A stretch of 64,000 nucleotides of DNA. Origin: Mucilaginibacter celer (GTDB lineage: Bacteria; Bacteroidota; Bacteroidia; Sphingobacteriales; Sphingobacteriaceae). The notes under the pieces were generated by a model. The model had not been told where the DNA came from. It ran no database searches and saw nothing but the letters and a program-made list of their open reading frames with translations. Location of the stretch: NCBI RefSeq assembly GCF_003576455.2, contig NZ_CP032869.1:2604001-2668000 (forward strand). Direction: 5' to 3'. Within the stretch, counting starts at the first letter, position 1. The number at the start of each line of letters is the position of its first letter. Below, piece by piece: positions 44,008 to 53,213 of the stretch. Position numbers and translations under genes: made by a program.

Positions 44008-45744
44008 TTAAACGCCCAAATCCTGCATAATAGAAGCTATTTTGGCATCAAGCTGCTTATCTGTTTCAGCATAAGCCTCTTTGCTCTCCAGTTTACCGTT
44101 TACGCTGCAGTAAAATTTAATTTTAGGCTCGGTACCTGACGGGCGGGCCGAAATAATGCTGCCATCTTCGGTAATAAACTGCAATACATCTGATGCAGGC
44201 AATTCAATAGGTTTAGTAGTATTAGCAGCCAGATCAGTCTCAATCCCTTTTTCATAATCTTTCAGGGTAGCCACTTTTGATCCGCCTAAGGTAGCCGGAG
44301 GATTGGTGCGGAATTTCTCCATCATCTCTTTAATTTCCTCAGCACCGGTTTTACCTTTTTTGGTTAAGGAGATCAGTTTCTCTTTGTAGAAACCATATTG
44401 TACATAGGTTTCGAGCAGGGCTTCGAAAAGGCTGCTGCCTTTATCTTTGTAATAAGCAGTCATCTCGGCAATAAATGCGCTCGATACCACGGCATCTTTA
44501 TCTCTCACCAGTTCGCCAACAAGGTAGCCGTAGCTTTCTTCACCGCCGCCTATAAAGGTTTGCTTGCCTTCAAAATGGGTCATCAGTTCGCCGATGTATT
44601 TAAAGCCGGTAAGTGTGTTATAATAGGTTACATTTTTGGCTTCGGCAATGCGCTCAATAAGGTTGGTGGTAACAATTGTTTTAACAATATATTCTTTACC
44701 GGTTAGTTTGCCTTTATCTTCCCAGGCGCTTAACAGGTAATTGATGAGCATAGCGCCGGTTTGGTTGCCGTTAAGCAATATAAACTCGCCATCGGTGTTT
44801 TTTACGGCGATGCCTACACGGTCGGCATCAGGGTCGGTTGCCAGTACCAGGTCGGCATCGGTTTCCTGTGCTTTTTTAAGGGCCAGGGTTAAAGCCTCTT
44901 TTTCTTCGGGGTTTGGATAAATTACTGTTGGGAAGTTGCCATCCGGAGTAATTTGCTCTTCAACCAAAATCACATTCTCAAAACCAAAGCGTTTTAAAGC
45001 TTGCGGAGTTAAAGTGATACCGGTACCGTGAATTGGCGAGTAAACGATTTTAAGATCTTTTTGACGTTGGATAGCCTCCGGCGAAACTGATAACTCAACA
45101 ATTTTGCTCAGGTAAAGCTCGTCGATGTCTTCTCCTATTTCTTCGATGTTGGCGTCAACACGGGTAAATTTAATTTCGTCGATGCTGCTGATGGCGGCTA
45201 CCTCGTCCATTACGGCTTTATCATGCGGGGCTACAAACTGGCCGCCATCGGCGCCGTAGGCTTTGTAACCATTGTACTCTTTAGGATTGTGCGATGCGGT
45301 AAGCATTACACCGCTTTTACAACCCAGCTGGCGCACGGCAAACGAAAGCTCGGGCGTTGGGCGCAGGGCTTTGAAAAAATACACGTAAATATCATTGGCC
45401 GAAAATACTTCGGCAGTGATGGTTGAAAAGAAATCGGCATTGTTACGGCTGTCATGCGCAATGGCAACTTTAATTTTTTCGCCGGGGTAGGTTTTTTTCA
45501 GGTAGTTGGCCAAACCCTGGGTGGCTGCGCCAATGGTGTATTTGTTAATACGGTTTGAGCCCGGGCCCATAATGCCACGCAAACCACCGGTACCAAACTC
45601 CAGGTCGCGGTAAAACGAATCGGTTAATTCGGTATACGCTTTATCGTCAATTAATTTTTGAATTTGCTGTTTTACATCAGCGTCATAATTTCCTTCGAGC
45701 CATGAATTGGCTTTGGCGAGAATGGTAGGGTCTAATTCCTGCAT
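44008..45744 (-). CDS. Phosphoglucomutase/phosphomannomutase (phospho-sugar mutase)
   Basis: The 578-residue protein has all alpha-D-phosphohexomutase motifs: FGTGGLRGIMGPGSNRINKYT (50-70), the phosphoserine loop MLTASHNPKEYNGYKAYG (Ser151), the metal loop ATDPDADRVG (304-309), the sugar loop GGGEESYGYLVG and the phosphate-binding RPSGTEPKIKFY near 546. It interconverts hexose 1- and 6-phosphates in the cytosol. Length matches long PGM-type enzymes such as PgcA. It would connect sugar phosphates from the nearby catabolic loci to glycolysis. Confidence 0.95.
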   Translation of the reverse strand: MQELDPTILAKANSWLEGNYDADVKQQIQKLIDDKAYTELTDSFYRDLEFGTGGLRGIMGPGSNRINKYTIGAATQGLANYLKKTYPGEKIKVAIAHDSRNNADFFSTITAEVFSANDIYVYFFKALRPTPELSFAVRQLGCKSGVMLTASHNPKEYNGYKAYGADGGQFVAPHDKAVMDEVAAISSIDEIKFTRVDANIEEIGEDIDELYLSKIVELSVSPEAIQRQKDLKIVYSPIHGTGITLTPQALKRFGFENVILVEEQITPDGNFPTVIYPNPEEKEALTLALKKAQETDADLVLATDPDADRVGIAVKNTDGEFILLNGNQTGAMLINYLLSAWEDKGKLTGKEYIVKTIVTTNLIERIAEAKNVTYYNTLTGFKYIGELMTHFEGKQTFIGGGEESYGYLVGELVRDKDAVVSSAFIAEMTAYYKDKGSSLFEALLETYVQYGFYKEKLISLTKKGKTGAEEIKEMMEKFRTNPPATLGGSKVATLKDYEKGIETDLAANTTKPIELPASDVLQFITEDGSIISARPSGTEPKIKFYCSVNGKLESKEAYAETDKQLDAKIASIMQDLGV

Positions 45745-46177
45745 ATTGGTACGTATTTTCAGTTTATCGGGTTCGGTTGCGTTCCAAAACCGGGTACAAG
45801 GTACCGGCTTTGAAACAGGCTAAAGTTAAATCATCTTTTTAAATATGCCAGTTCAAAATACAATAAGTTTTTGAGCCGGGGATGCTTAACCAAGCAAGGG
45901 TTTTATCCCCTAACAACAATAATAATTTAAAGTTTGATAAATCTGAAACGGGAGCCTATCGCCCGAAACATAGCGATCAAAGCACGAGGCACCTACGGAG
46001 CCGAATTTACGGATTGTAAATTGCTATAAACACGATACCCCTCCGGGGTGTTAAGCATACTTTTTAAAACTCCGTAGGAGTATCGTGTTTATAGCCAAAA
46101 CATAAACATTTTTTTGGCTCCGTAGGTGCCTCGTGTTAGCCCGTCATTTTAAAAATATTCCCCTTTATGTAACCGGC
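45745..46177. other. Gene-free spacer of 433 bp
   Basis: It lies between the phosphomutase start and the end of the TonB-dependent receptor gene. It contains the 153-bp nested palindrome at 45983-46135 and no recognisable gene. Confidence 0.6.
45983..46135. repeat. Nested palindromic element, 153 bp, with perfect 20-bp terminal inverted repeats
   Basis: CACGAGGCACCTACGGAGCC at 45983-46002 is perfectly inverted at 46116-46135. A second perfect pair, GCTATAAACACGATAC (46023-46038) and its inverse (46080-46095), is nested inside. The centre holds two small hairpins, ACCCC-TCC-GGGGT and ACTCC-GTA-GGAGT. Related sequence recurs at 59597-59980. It encodes nothing and looks like a MITE/REP-class element. 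Confidence 0.8.
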
Positions 46178-48616
46178 TCAATTTTTCACCCTATTCTGTT
46201 CGCTTTCGGCGCCATTGCTATTATGCTTCCGCTGATCGGCCATAGCTTTGCCAAAACGGTAGCTCAATGATAAAACCGTAGTGCGGCTATCCCTTATGTT
46301 GCGGTAGTTGGCCTGCGTATTGGCCAGGTTATTGATATCTCCCCCGCTTATAAAATTGCGAAACACATCATTTACTACCAGTTTAAGCGTTGTTGATGCC
46401 GAGATTTTTTTTGACACCGCCGTATTGATTTTACCCATGCCCCTGGTTACGAACTGGGCATCGGTAACGCTGCTTTGATAGCCTCCGTCAAGCTGCAGCG
46501 TCCAATTCTGCGGTATTTTAAACTGGAACACCGGCCTGATAAAATAATAGGTTCCCTGTGTGTTTAAGGTACCTGTATAAAAGGCGCTGATGGTGTGCAT
46601 ATTCATTACATGCCCGTAAAAATGGATATTAAGCCATTTTGTAGGGTCGAAACCGGCGTCAACCGAAATACTCTTTATCACCTTACTGCCGATATTACCC
46701 GGCCTGCTGTAATAAATGCCATCCACAATTTCGATGGTTTCATTCACTTCATCCTTTGTTTTGCTGTAGCTAAGCGTTGTTGTTATGTTTTTCCAGGTAT
46801 GCGAAAGTTCGATACTGTTAGTATATGAGGGCTTGAGGAAAGGGTTGCCGGTATAATAGGTAAACTTATCCAAAGGTGATAAAAACGGGTTCAGATCCTG
46901 GTAATAAGGCCTGTCAATCCGCCTGCCGTAGTTGATATTGATGGTTTGATTGCCTGCCGTATCCAATTTGTACTGCACATATAACGTTGGGAACAAGCCG
47001 TTGTAGTTACGTTTAAAAACAGAATCGGGTTTCTGAATATTACCAAGCTGGTGCCCGTCTGACGAGGTGTTTTCAAATCTTAAACCCGCCTGGAGCGAAA
47101 CCCGTTTCCAATCCTTATTCAGATTTAAATATGCAGCGTTTATATTTTCCTTGTAGATAAAATGATTGGTTTTACCATAATCGGGCGTCGTAAGCCCATC
47201 TGTAGTATAAAAATAATCGGCAATATTATTGGTTTTGGTATAGCTTGCTTTTAACCCGGCTGCCAATTTAAAACCGCCTGCCAGCGGATGCGTATAATCT
47301 GTTTTAGCCGAATAGATATCGATGTTAGACGGCAGGTTACCGGTTAGCAAATCGTGATTAATATCAGCGCCATTGGGCAGATACGTTGTATTATCAAAAC
47401 TTTGCTCATCGACGGTATGATAAACCAGGTAATCCAGATCAAAGCTTAGCTCCCGCCCCTTTTTATCATATTGGTGGCGGAAGTTAAGGTTGATGCCCCC
47501 GTTTTTCAACCGGCTGTGCTCGCGGTTAATAGCTACTATAGTGCTATCCAATACATCCGAAGCATTGAGCAACCTGCTGGTATTAAGCGTTCTGTCCTCC
47601 GCGGGATTGATCAGGCCGGTTAAATTAATGCCAAAAGTGTTTTTATCCGATGCATAATAATCCACACCAATTTTGCTGTTATAGCTTTGGCCTGTATGGC
47701 GGATATAAGAGTTTTGCAAAAAGTTGGACGCAATGCTGCCATCGGCATTTAAAAAATGACGGTTGATATCCAGATCGTTAAAACTATTAACCGTGCTGTA
47801 ACTTATATTACCGAATACATTGAATTTATTATTGCGGTAATTAAAATTGAAGCTGTTGTTGGTTTTGCCAAAACGACCCTGCGAGTAGCTTAGGTTAAGT
47901 CCGCCATTAAAACCTTTAGCTTTATTCTTTTTTAAGCGGATATTGATAACCCCGCCGTTCCCTGCCGCATCGTATTTTGCGGGCGGGTTGGTCATCAGTT
48001 CTACCTGGTCGATAGTGGATGCAGAGAGCGAGCGCAGATAATTTTCGAGATCGGCACCTGATAAGTAAGTCGGCTTATCATCTATAAAAATTTTTACACC
48101 GTTTTTTCCTTTCAAACTAATGGCTCCATTCTGATCTACAATTACCCCGGGCGATTTTTCAAGCACATCCATAGCTGTTGAACCTGCATTGCTGATCAGC
48201 GCATCAACATTAACCACCGTACGATCAACCTGGTGCTCAATCAACGGTTTTTGCGCTGTAACAATAACCTCCTTTAACGCAGTGCCACTTTTTTGCAGGC
48301 TGATAGCCTGCCCCACGATACTTTGCTCCAACAATATCGGCGGGCTTTTATAGGCAGCAAAACCAATCATGGTAACATACAACCTGTAGTTACCTTTTTT
48401 AAGCTGCACTAACTGGTAACTACCATCGGCACCGGATATTGCGGTTTTAATCAGCACCGAATCGGATACGGTTTTTAAATATATGGTGGCACCTTCAAGT
48501 GCCTGCCCTTCTGTATTTGTTATTTTTCCGCTGATGGCAATATTGCTTTGGGCTTTTACAAAAGTTTGGGCAATACAAAGCCAGGCCGCAAAAAAAGCAG
48601 CAATTTTTAATTTCAT
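46178..48616 (-). CDS. TonB-dependent receptor, outer-membrane beta-barrel family
   Basis: The 812-residue protein has a signal peptide (MKLKIAAFFAAWLCIAQTFVKAQS), a carboxypeptidase-like domain (ISGKITNTEGQALEGATIYL...YVTMIGF) and a plug (VIVTAQKPLIEHQVDRTVVNVDA, IDQVELMTNPPAKYDAAGNGGVINIRLKK). A barrel of the OMP_b-brl_3 type follows. It lacks the SusC signature and has no SusD partner. Such receptors may move peptides, siderophores or other ligands. The next genes upstream encode the BlaR1/BlaI-like pair, 219 bp away, so shared control is uncertain. Confidence 0.9.
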   Translation of the reverse strand: MKLKIAAFFAAWLCIAQTFVKAQSNIAISGKITNTEGQALEGATIYLKTVSDSVLIKTAISGADGSYQLVQLKKGNYRLYVTMIGFAAYKSPPILLEQSIVGQAISLQKSGTALKEVIVTAQKPLIEHQVDRTVVNVDALISNAGSTAMDVLEKSPGVIVDQNGAISLKGKNGVKIFIDDKPTYLSGADLENYLRSLSASTIDQVELMTNPPAKYDAAGNGGVINIRLKKNKAKGFNGGLNLSYSQGRFGKTNNSFNFNYRNNKFNVFGNISYSTVNSFNDLDINRHFLNADGSIASNFLQNSYIRHTGQSYNSKIGVDYYASDKNTFGINLTGLINPAEDRTLNTSRLLNASDVLDSTIVAINREHSRLKNGGINLNFRHQYDKKGRELSFDLDYLVYHTVDEQSFDNTTYLPNGADINHDLLTGNLPSNIDIYSAKTDYTHPLAGGFKLAAGLKASYTKTNNIADYFYTTDGLTTPDYGKTNHFIYKENINAAYLNLNKDWKRVSLQAGLRFENTSSDGHQLGNIQKPDSVFKRNYNGLFPTLYVQYKLDTAGNQTININYGRRIDRPYYQDLNPFLSPLDKFTYYTGNPFLKPSYTNSIELSHTWKNITTTLSYSKTKDEVNETIEIVDGIYYSRPGNIGSKVIKSISVDAGFDPTKWLNIHFYGHVMNMHTISAFYTGTLNTQGTYYFIRPVFQFKIPQNWTLQLDGGYQSSVTDAQFVTRGMGKINTAVSKKISASTTLKLVVNDVFRNFISGGDINNLANTQANYRNIRDSRTTVLSLSYRFGKAMADQRKHNSNGAESEQNRVKN

Positions 48617-48834
48617 ATGAGTATGGATAATTAGGTGTTAACTTTTGAAGCTAAAAGCCAAATGCATAAAGCCTAAAGCTTTTTATTGACGATTGTTTTG
48701 GTTTTTGATTTGCTATTTTATTAAGTATTAACCCCGGTTATGCATGTTTTTTTGAGCATAGAAATCCCATGTTACCTTGAAAACAAAGCACGCCGGTGAT
48801 AATAAATTTGATTATTGTTTTAAGCTGTTATTTG

Positions 48835-50571
48835 CTAAGGCTTTGTTTGGGTATCGGTATCGTAGTTATGATATAAGGTCCATCCGTTTTTGCCTGTAAG
48901 CGGTGGTACAAATTTGGCTTTGTATTTTTGAAAAATCTCATCGGGCTGTTTCTTTCCGTTGATGATCATCTCCTTTTCGCTGAGTTTAAAAGAAAGGCTG
49001 GGCGAATTTTCAGCAGCGAGACCGTCCTTTATCAACTCTTCGGTTACCTTATCCCCTATGGTAGGTTCTTTTGATGGTTCATAAGGCTTATTATAATCTT
49101 TATATGCCGATTGCTGATAGCCTGTTGTAGATGCCTTATATTCAGCTGTACGCGCTTTGTAAGCCGGGTCGTTATTTTTTACAGCCTGCAGTTGCTTAAA
49201 CCGTTCGGCAAGGTTTATCGAATCCATTTTGGCCAGCCGCTTCATTTCGGATAGGCTTTTTTCGTTATTGCCCGTCATCGATCCTAATGATCCTTTTAGT
49301 TTACCGAGCCTATTTATTTGGGTTATTGAATCCTGTGTAACCAGTTTTTTAAGCGTATCTGCGGCTTCTTTTTCGCGGGCTTTTTTTATGGTATCGTCAT
49401 TAATTACCGGCTGCAAAAGCGATGCTCTCCTGCTTAAAGTATCATGAGTTTCCATAGTGAGTTTGGCGTTCTGTTTTTTTACCGGCATCTCCTTTTTTAT
49501 CAGCTGAGTGGCTTTAACTACCATGCCGTTAATACCGGCAGCATTGGTAAAAGCGGCGGTGAAAAGCATAGCTGCCAGCAACACAACACCAAGCAACGAC
49601 CGCTCACGCAGGCTTAATGATTGGTTATTGCCCGATACCATGCGCTTTACCCTGCTTAATAAATGACCTTCCTTATCCTTTATAGCCATGGCAAAAGCCG
49701 GTGCCGATTGCCGGTACTGCTGGCAGGATACCAGCGCCCGGATATAATTTACCTTACTGCTGGTTTGCGATACAGCAATATCATCACAGCAATTTTCGCG
49801 CTCAGTGCGGATCAATGCTGAAAGCCAGAGCACGGCAGGGTTAAAGAAAAACACAATCTCCAGCAGGCTTTGCAATAAATTAACCAGGTAATCGCGCCTG
49901 CGGATATGGGCCAGCTCGTGCACCAGTATCGCTTCAACCTCGGCAGGCGGTAAAGCAGTTAACAAGCCAACCGGCAATAATATTAAAGGTTTAAGATGCC
50001 CTATTACCATAGGCACCTTCGCCAGCCCCGACCCGGCGATATGCACAATACCGGGGATGCCCATCCTTGCCGCCATGGCCGATACGTAGCGCTCCCAGCT
50101 TTCATCTACAGCAAAAACAGATTTACGTTTTAAATGATACAAACCGTGCAAACCGGTTAGCAGCTGCAGGCAACGTGCGCTAACTATCAACAGCCAAACC
50201 AATACAATACCGGCAGCATGGTTATTTAAATATGTACCGGCATTTGCTATAAATGAAGTTTGCCTGGTTACGACGGCCTGATTTACGATATTATTAACCG
50301 GGGCATTCCCATCTGTTGCTGCTATGCTTTGTACACTAACCGGCTTACCCTGGTATAAAACAGCAAAAGTAACCGCGACAGCTACGGTAAACACCAGCAT
50401 CAACCCGATAAGCATATTGTACCGTTTTGCAGCCGATGTGTTTTTTGTACTCACCATAACAGCACCAGCCAGTAACGAAAGTGCCAAACCTTCCCATAAC
50501 GAGTGCAGCAGCGTTGCACAAAGCGCCTCTGCAAGGTTGCCGGGCATCATATTTAACAGTGAAAATTCCAT
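48835..50571 (-). CDS. M56-family (BlaR1/MecR1-like) membrane metalloprotease
   Basis: The 578-residue protein has at least four transmembrane segments in the first 350 residues. The zinc-protease motif HELAH (218-222) is followed by RRRDYLVNLLQSLLEIVFFFNPAVLWLSALIRTERENCCDDIA, where the Glu in RTERE is the usual third ligand region. The C-terminal part is polar and repetitive and is not a penicillin-binding domain, so the signal is not evidently a beta-lactam. M56 proteases cleave BlaI-type repressors. The BlaI gene lies 25 bp upstream in the same transcript. Confidence 0.9.
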   Translation of the reverse strand: MEFSLLNMMPGNLAEALCATLLHSLWEGLALSLLAGAVMVSTKNTSAAKRYNMLIGLMLVFTVAVAVTFAVLYQGKPVSVQSIAATDGNAPVNNIVNQAVVTRQTSFIANAGTYLNNHAAGIVLVWLLIVSARCLQLLTGLHGLYHLKRKSVFAVDESWERYVSAMAARMGIPGIVHIAGSGLAKVPMVIGHLKPLILLPVGLLTALPPAEVEAILVHELAHIRRRDYLVNLLQSLLEIVFFFNPAVLWLSALIRTERENCCDDIAVSQTSSKVNYIRALVSCQQYRQSAPAFAMAIKDKEGHLLSRVKRMVSGNNQSLSLRERSLLGVVLLAAMLFTAAFTNAAGINGMVVKATQLIKKEMPVKKQNAKLTMETHDTLSRRASLLQPVINDDTIKKAREKEAADTLKKLVTQDSITQINRLGKLKGSLGSMTGNNEKSLSEMKRLAKMDSINLAERFKQLQAVKNNDPAYKARTAEYKASTTGYQQSAYKDYNKPYEPSKEPTIGDKVTEELIKDGLAAENSPSLSFKLSEKEMIINGKKQPDEIFQKYKAKFVPPLTGKNGWTLYHNYDTDTQTKP

Positions 50572-50596
50572 AACCGATATTTTTTTAGGTTAACGC

Positions 50597-50986
50597 CTAT
50601 TCCTCCAGTTTTTTGAGAATCTCTTTTATCTCCTGTAATTCCTGATCGGATGTTTTTTTGTTGCCCAGCAACTGCATCACCAGCTTGCTTGCCGAGCCTT
50701 TGTACATCGTATCCACAAACTTATCCAGCAAATGGGCTTTGGTTTTCTGCTCTTCTTCGGCAACGCTGTAAATGTGCTTCATCTGGCTTTCATCGCGGTT
50801 CAGGATGCCCTTATCGGCCATAATCTGCATCAGTTTCAGCGTGGTTGTATAGTTTACATCCTTTTGCTTCAGTAATTCATCGTTTACGGCACGCACTGTT
50901 GAAGGGCCTTTATCCCACAGTACCTGCAGTATTTCCAGCTCGGATTTGGTTGGTTCAATTTGCCTGTTTTGCTCTTTCTCGCTCAT
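50597..50986 (-). CDS. BlaI/MecI/CopY-type repressor
   Basis: The 129-residue protein has the winged helix of the family (EPTKSELEILQVLWDKGPSTVRAVNDELLKQKDVNYTTTLKLMQIMADKGILNRDE) and the C-terminal dimerisation helices (LDKFVDTMYKGSASKLVMQLLGNKK). It represses by binding palindromes at its own promoter until cleaved by the partner M56 protease. A strong promoter with a palindrome in its spacer lies immediately upstream, so autoregulation is likely. Confidence 0.93.
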   Translation of the reverse strand: MSEKEQNRQIEPTKSELEILQVLWDKGPSTVRAVNDELLKQKDVNYTTTLKLMQIMADKGILNRDESQMKHIYSVAEEEQKTKAHLLDKFVDTMYKGSASKLVMQLLGNKKTSDQELQEIKEILKKLEE

Positions 50987-50993
50987 AACAACT

Positions 50994-51024
50994 CAAAGGT
51001 AGAAAACTTTTCGTACGAAACAAA
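50994..51024 (-). promoter_or_regulatory. Bacteroidota-type promoter of the blaI operon with operator in the spacer
   Basis: On the minus strand TTTG (51024-51021), exactly 19 nt, then TACCTTTG (51001-50994) match the -33/-7 consensus. The spacer contains the perfect 12-bp palindrome TTTCGTACGAAA (51009-51020). The -7 box ends 7 nt before the ATG at 50986, so the mRNA should be almost leaderless. Confidence 0.75.
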
Positions 51025-51200
51025 TATTAGGTTAATTATTTTTGACGCAAGCATAAAAAAGGCAAACCACTATGTGGCCCGCCCCGCTCTTTGTTGGTAT
51101 TGGTAATCGTTTTATTATTTGCCCGTTGGCCGGCTTGCACAAGCAAACCGGCATAAACAGGCGGATATACAGGAGTTGGAAAAGTATATCTGTGAAAATC

Positions 51201-51231
51201 GGTTTGCCAATTCCCCTTATTTTGGCAAACC
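51201..51231 (-). terminator. Possible terminator hairpin after the serine hydrolase gene
   Basis: GGTTTGCCAA and TTGGCAAACC form a perfect 10-bp stem with an 11-nt loop just after the 51235 stop. There is only GATTTT afterwards on the minus strand, so terminator function is uncertain. Confidence 0.45.
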
Positions 51232-51234
51232 CTC

Positions 51235-52626
51235 CTATTTATCCAATTCAGTGATGATCTTTTTTGCGTTATCGTTTGTCGGGTCGAGCTGCAATGATTT
51301 TTTATAGTTGAGCAGCGCTAACGGTTTATTACCCTGGTTATAATATGCTTCGCCCAAACTATCAAAAACGTTGCCTGAGTTTGGAAATAATTTTGTGTTG
51401 AATTCAAAAACCATAATGGCATCGGCCAGGCGTTTGCTGCCCATTAAGTGGTAACCTAACTCGTTAAGCGTGTCTTCGCCGTCAAAGCTGTACTCATCCC
51501 GGTGTTTGGCCTTAACATCGTTGTAAAAAGCAAGGATCTGTGCACCGTTAAGCGAATCGATTTTGGTGCTGAACTCGTCTACAAACGATTTCCTGATCTG
51601 GGCATAAGGCTTCCCATCTAAAATTGCCTCTATCGATCTGTCGATGGCGTAAAGGTTACCTTGTTTGTTATTGGTCATCAGGATAACGGTAATCCCCGCG
51701 GGCGCTTTACTTACCAGCAGTGCCTGGTAATTCATACTGGTGCCATCATGTATGTGACTGATCATTTTGTCCTCATCCATACTCCCGCCGCCAAGCCCCG
51801 ATTGCCTGTTTGGGCCTATACCGTTAATGATCTCGCGGGTAGCAACCGGATTAATCAGTTTAAATTTGTCTATGGCATTTGCCCAGGCATAAAAATCATC
51901 AAGTGTTAAAGCCGTCCAGCCCGAGATGGGGTAAAAAAACGGATCGGCGTTACCTTTGTTATCATAAGCATGCGCCACTAAGGCATCTTTTTCTGTGGGA
52001 TCGATAACAGCGGTATTCATCCCGGCCGGCTTCAATTCATCATCTTCAACAAACTGTTTAAAGCTTATGCCGGTTATTTTTTCGATAACGCGGCGCTGTA
52101 AAAACACATTGTTATTGTTGTAGTTATATTTTTTACCCGGTACAGAATTAAGCTGAGCTATCTTCATTAAATCGGCCATATTATCGGCATCGCTTTTAAC
52201 CGTTTTCCATTGAACATCAGGTAGGCCGCTGGTGTATTGCAGCAGGTTAATGATGCTCATCGAGTCGGCCCAGGCCGGTAGTTCGGGCAGGTATTTGGAT
52301 AATTTATCGTCCAGGCTAAGCTTACCCTTTTGTTGCAGCATCATGATGCCAACGGCATTAAACTCTTTGGCTATCGAGCCGATATGAAAACGGTAGGCCT
52401 CGGTAAGTTTGGTAGTTTTGGAGGCATCGGCATAACCTAAGGCGGCTTTATAAATCACTTTGCCGTGATCGGCCACCAGCACATTGCCGTTAAACATACC
52501 AAGCCGGTTAGCACGGCGCATCAGCGTATCAATATTGGCTGCCTTATTATTTTGTGCTAAGACAGATGCGGTGCATAAAACACCCATCATAAACAAAGGC
52601 AACCTGTATTTCAAATTCAGTTTCAT
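51235..52626 (-). CDS. Serine hydrolase (beta-lactamase/DD-peptidase family) with C-terminal TPR
   Basis: The 463-residue protein has a signal peptide (MGVLCTASVLAQN) and class C beta-lactamase-like motifs: FHIGSIAKEF gives the SxxK nucleophile (Ser84-Lys87), YNYNNNN supplies the Tyr of YxN near 165-170, and HIHDGTSMNY is the probable HxG-like motif. A C-terminal TPR-like stretch (about 390-460; VFDSLGEAYYNQGNKPLALLNYKKSLQLDP) follows. The family includes esterases, peptidases and lactamases; the substrate is not predictable. It lies 249 bp upstream of the BlaI gene in the same direction. Confidence 0.88.
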   Translation of the reverse strand: MKLNLKYRLPLFMMGVLCTASVLAQNNKAANIDTLMRRANRLGMFNGNVLVADHGKVIYKAALGYADASKTTKLTEAYRFHIGSIAKEFNAVGIMMLQQKGKLSLDDKLSKYLPELPAWADSMSIINLLQYTSGLPDVQWKTVKSDADNMADLMKIAQLNSVPGKKYNYNNNNVFLQRRVIEKITGISFKQFVEDDELKPAGMNTAVIDPTEKDALVAHAYDNKGNADPFFYPISGWTALTLDDFYAWANAIDKFKLINPVATREIINGIGPNRQSGLGGGSMDEDKMISHIHDGTSMNYQALLVSKAPAGITVILMTNNKQGNLYAIDRSIEAILDGKPYAQIRKSFVDEFSTKIDSLNGAQILAFYNDVKAKHRDEYSFDGEDTLNELGYHLMGSKRLADAIMVFEFNTKLFPNSGNVFDSLGEAYYNQGNKPLALLNYKKSLQLDPTNDNAKKIITELDK

Positions 52627-52688
52627 AAGGCGGGTTTTGATGATATAGAGACGACAATAACCTACGTTATGTTACAAGCAAACGGTTG

Positions 52689-53063
52689 TTATTTAATCCC
52701 TTCCTGCTGATAGATCCAGGCCAAAATAAAAGCGCAGCTGGCCAAACCGGTATCTTTAAGTGCATTGGTTATTTTACCGCCATCAAAATGACTGTTGATA
52801 AGCAGCGGGATATGGATGGTTAAAATAAAAACCCATATCATGCATGCTAACAGCAAACAACCCCATTTGGCGCATATACCGATATAAATACTCACTGCCG
52901 ATGACATAAGGGCAAGCGCTGTAAAGTACACCCAGAACAAATGAAATGGGATCCATCCTGGTACCAGTGTGGCTACAAAATCTGCATACATAAAATGCTG
53001 GATCCCGAAAATGAACATTACCGTTGCATAAATATATGCGCTTACTTTAGCTGCCTGTTTCAT
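52689..53063 (-). CDS. DoxX-like small integral membrane protein
   Basis: The 124-residue protein has four hydrophobic segments (about 8-28, 42-60, 66-88 and 103-120) and starts MKQAAKVSAYIYATVMFIFGIQHF, a pattern seen in DoxX-type quinone-related membrane proteins. The function is unknown. It is divergent from the 53214 gene. Confidence 0.75.
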   Translation of the reverse strand: MKQAAKVSAYIYATVMFIFGIQHFMYADFVATLVPGWIPFHLFWVYFTALALMSSAVSIYIGICAKWGCLLLACMIWVFILTIHIPLLINSHFDGGKITNALKDTGLASCAFILAWIYQQEGIK

Positions 53064-53146
53064 TGTGAATTACGTTTGGTATATTTAGGTTTAATTTTGA
53101 ATTGCAGGTAAAATTAAGGAAGCAACCGCCCGTGGTGCAATTCATA

Positions 53147-53177
53147 GCCTGTACAAGTTGGTACAAGCCGGTACAAA
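53147..53177. promoter_or_regulatory. Three GTACAA direct repeats at 10-bp spacing
   Basis: GTACAAG at 53151, GTACAAG at 53161 and GTACAAA at 53171 repeat with an exact 10-bp period, one helical turn. They lie 37 bp before the ATG at 53214. The longer word GCCTGTACAAG (53147-53157) recurs at 53222-53232 inside the gene. Protein binding as a side-by-side array is likely. Confidence 0.6.
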
Positions 53178-53213
53178 TAAAAATTGAACCGCTTTATCAG
53201 CTATTTTTAACCA

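Noticed and set aside
46178..48616. Considered as a third SusC
   Set aside because: It lacks the SusC-specific length and LNEVVVxGYG linker and has no SusD neighbour.
48835..50986. Considered as a beta-lactam resistance sensor pair
   Set aside because: The M56 protein has no penicillin-binding domain, and the nearby serine hydrolase is a generic family member, so a resistance role is not supported.
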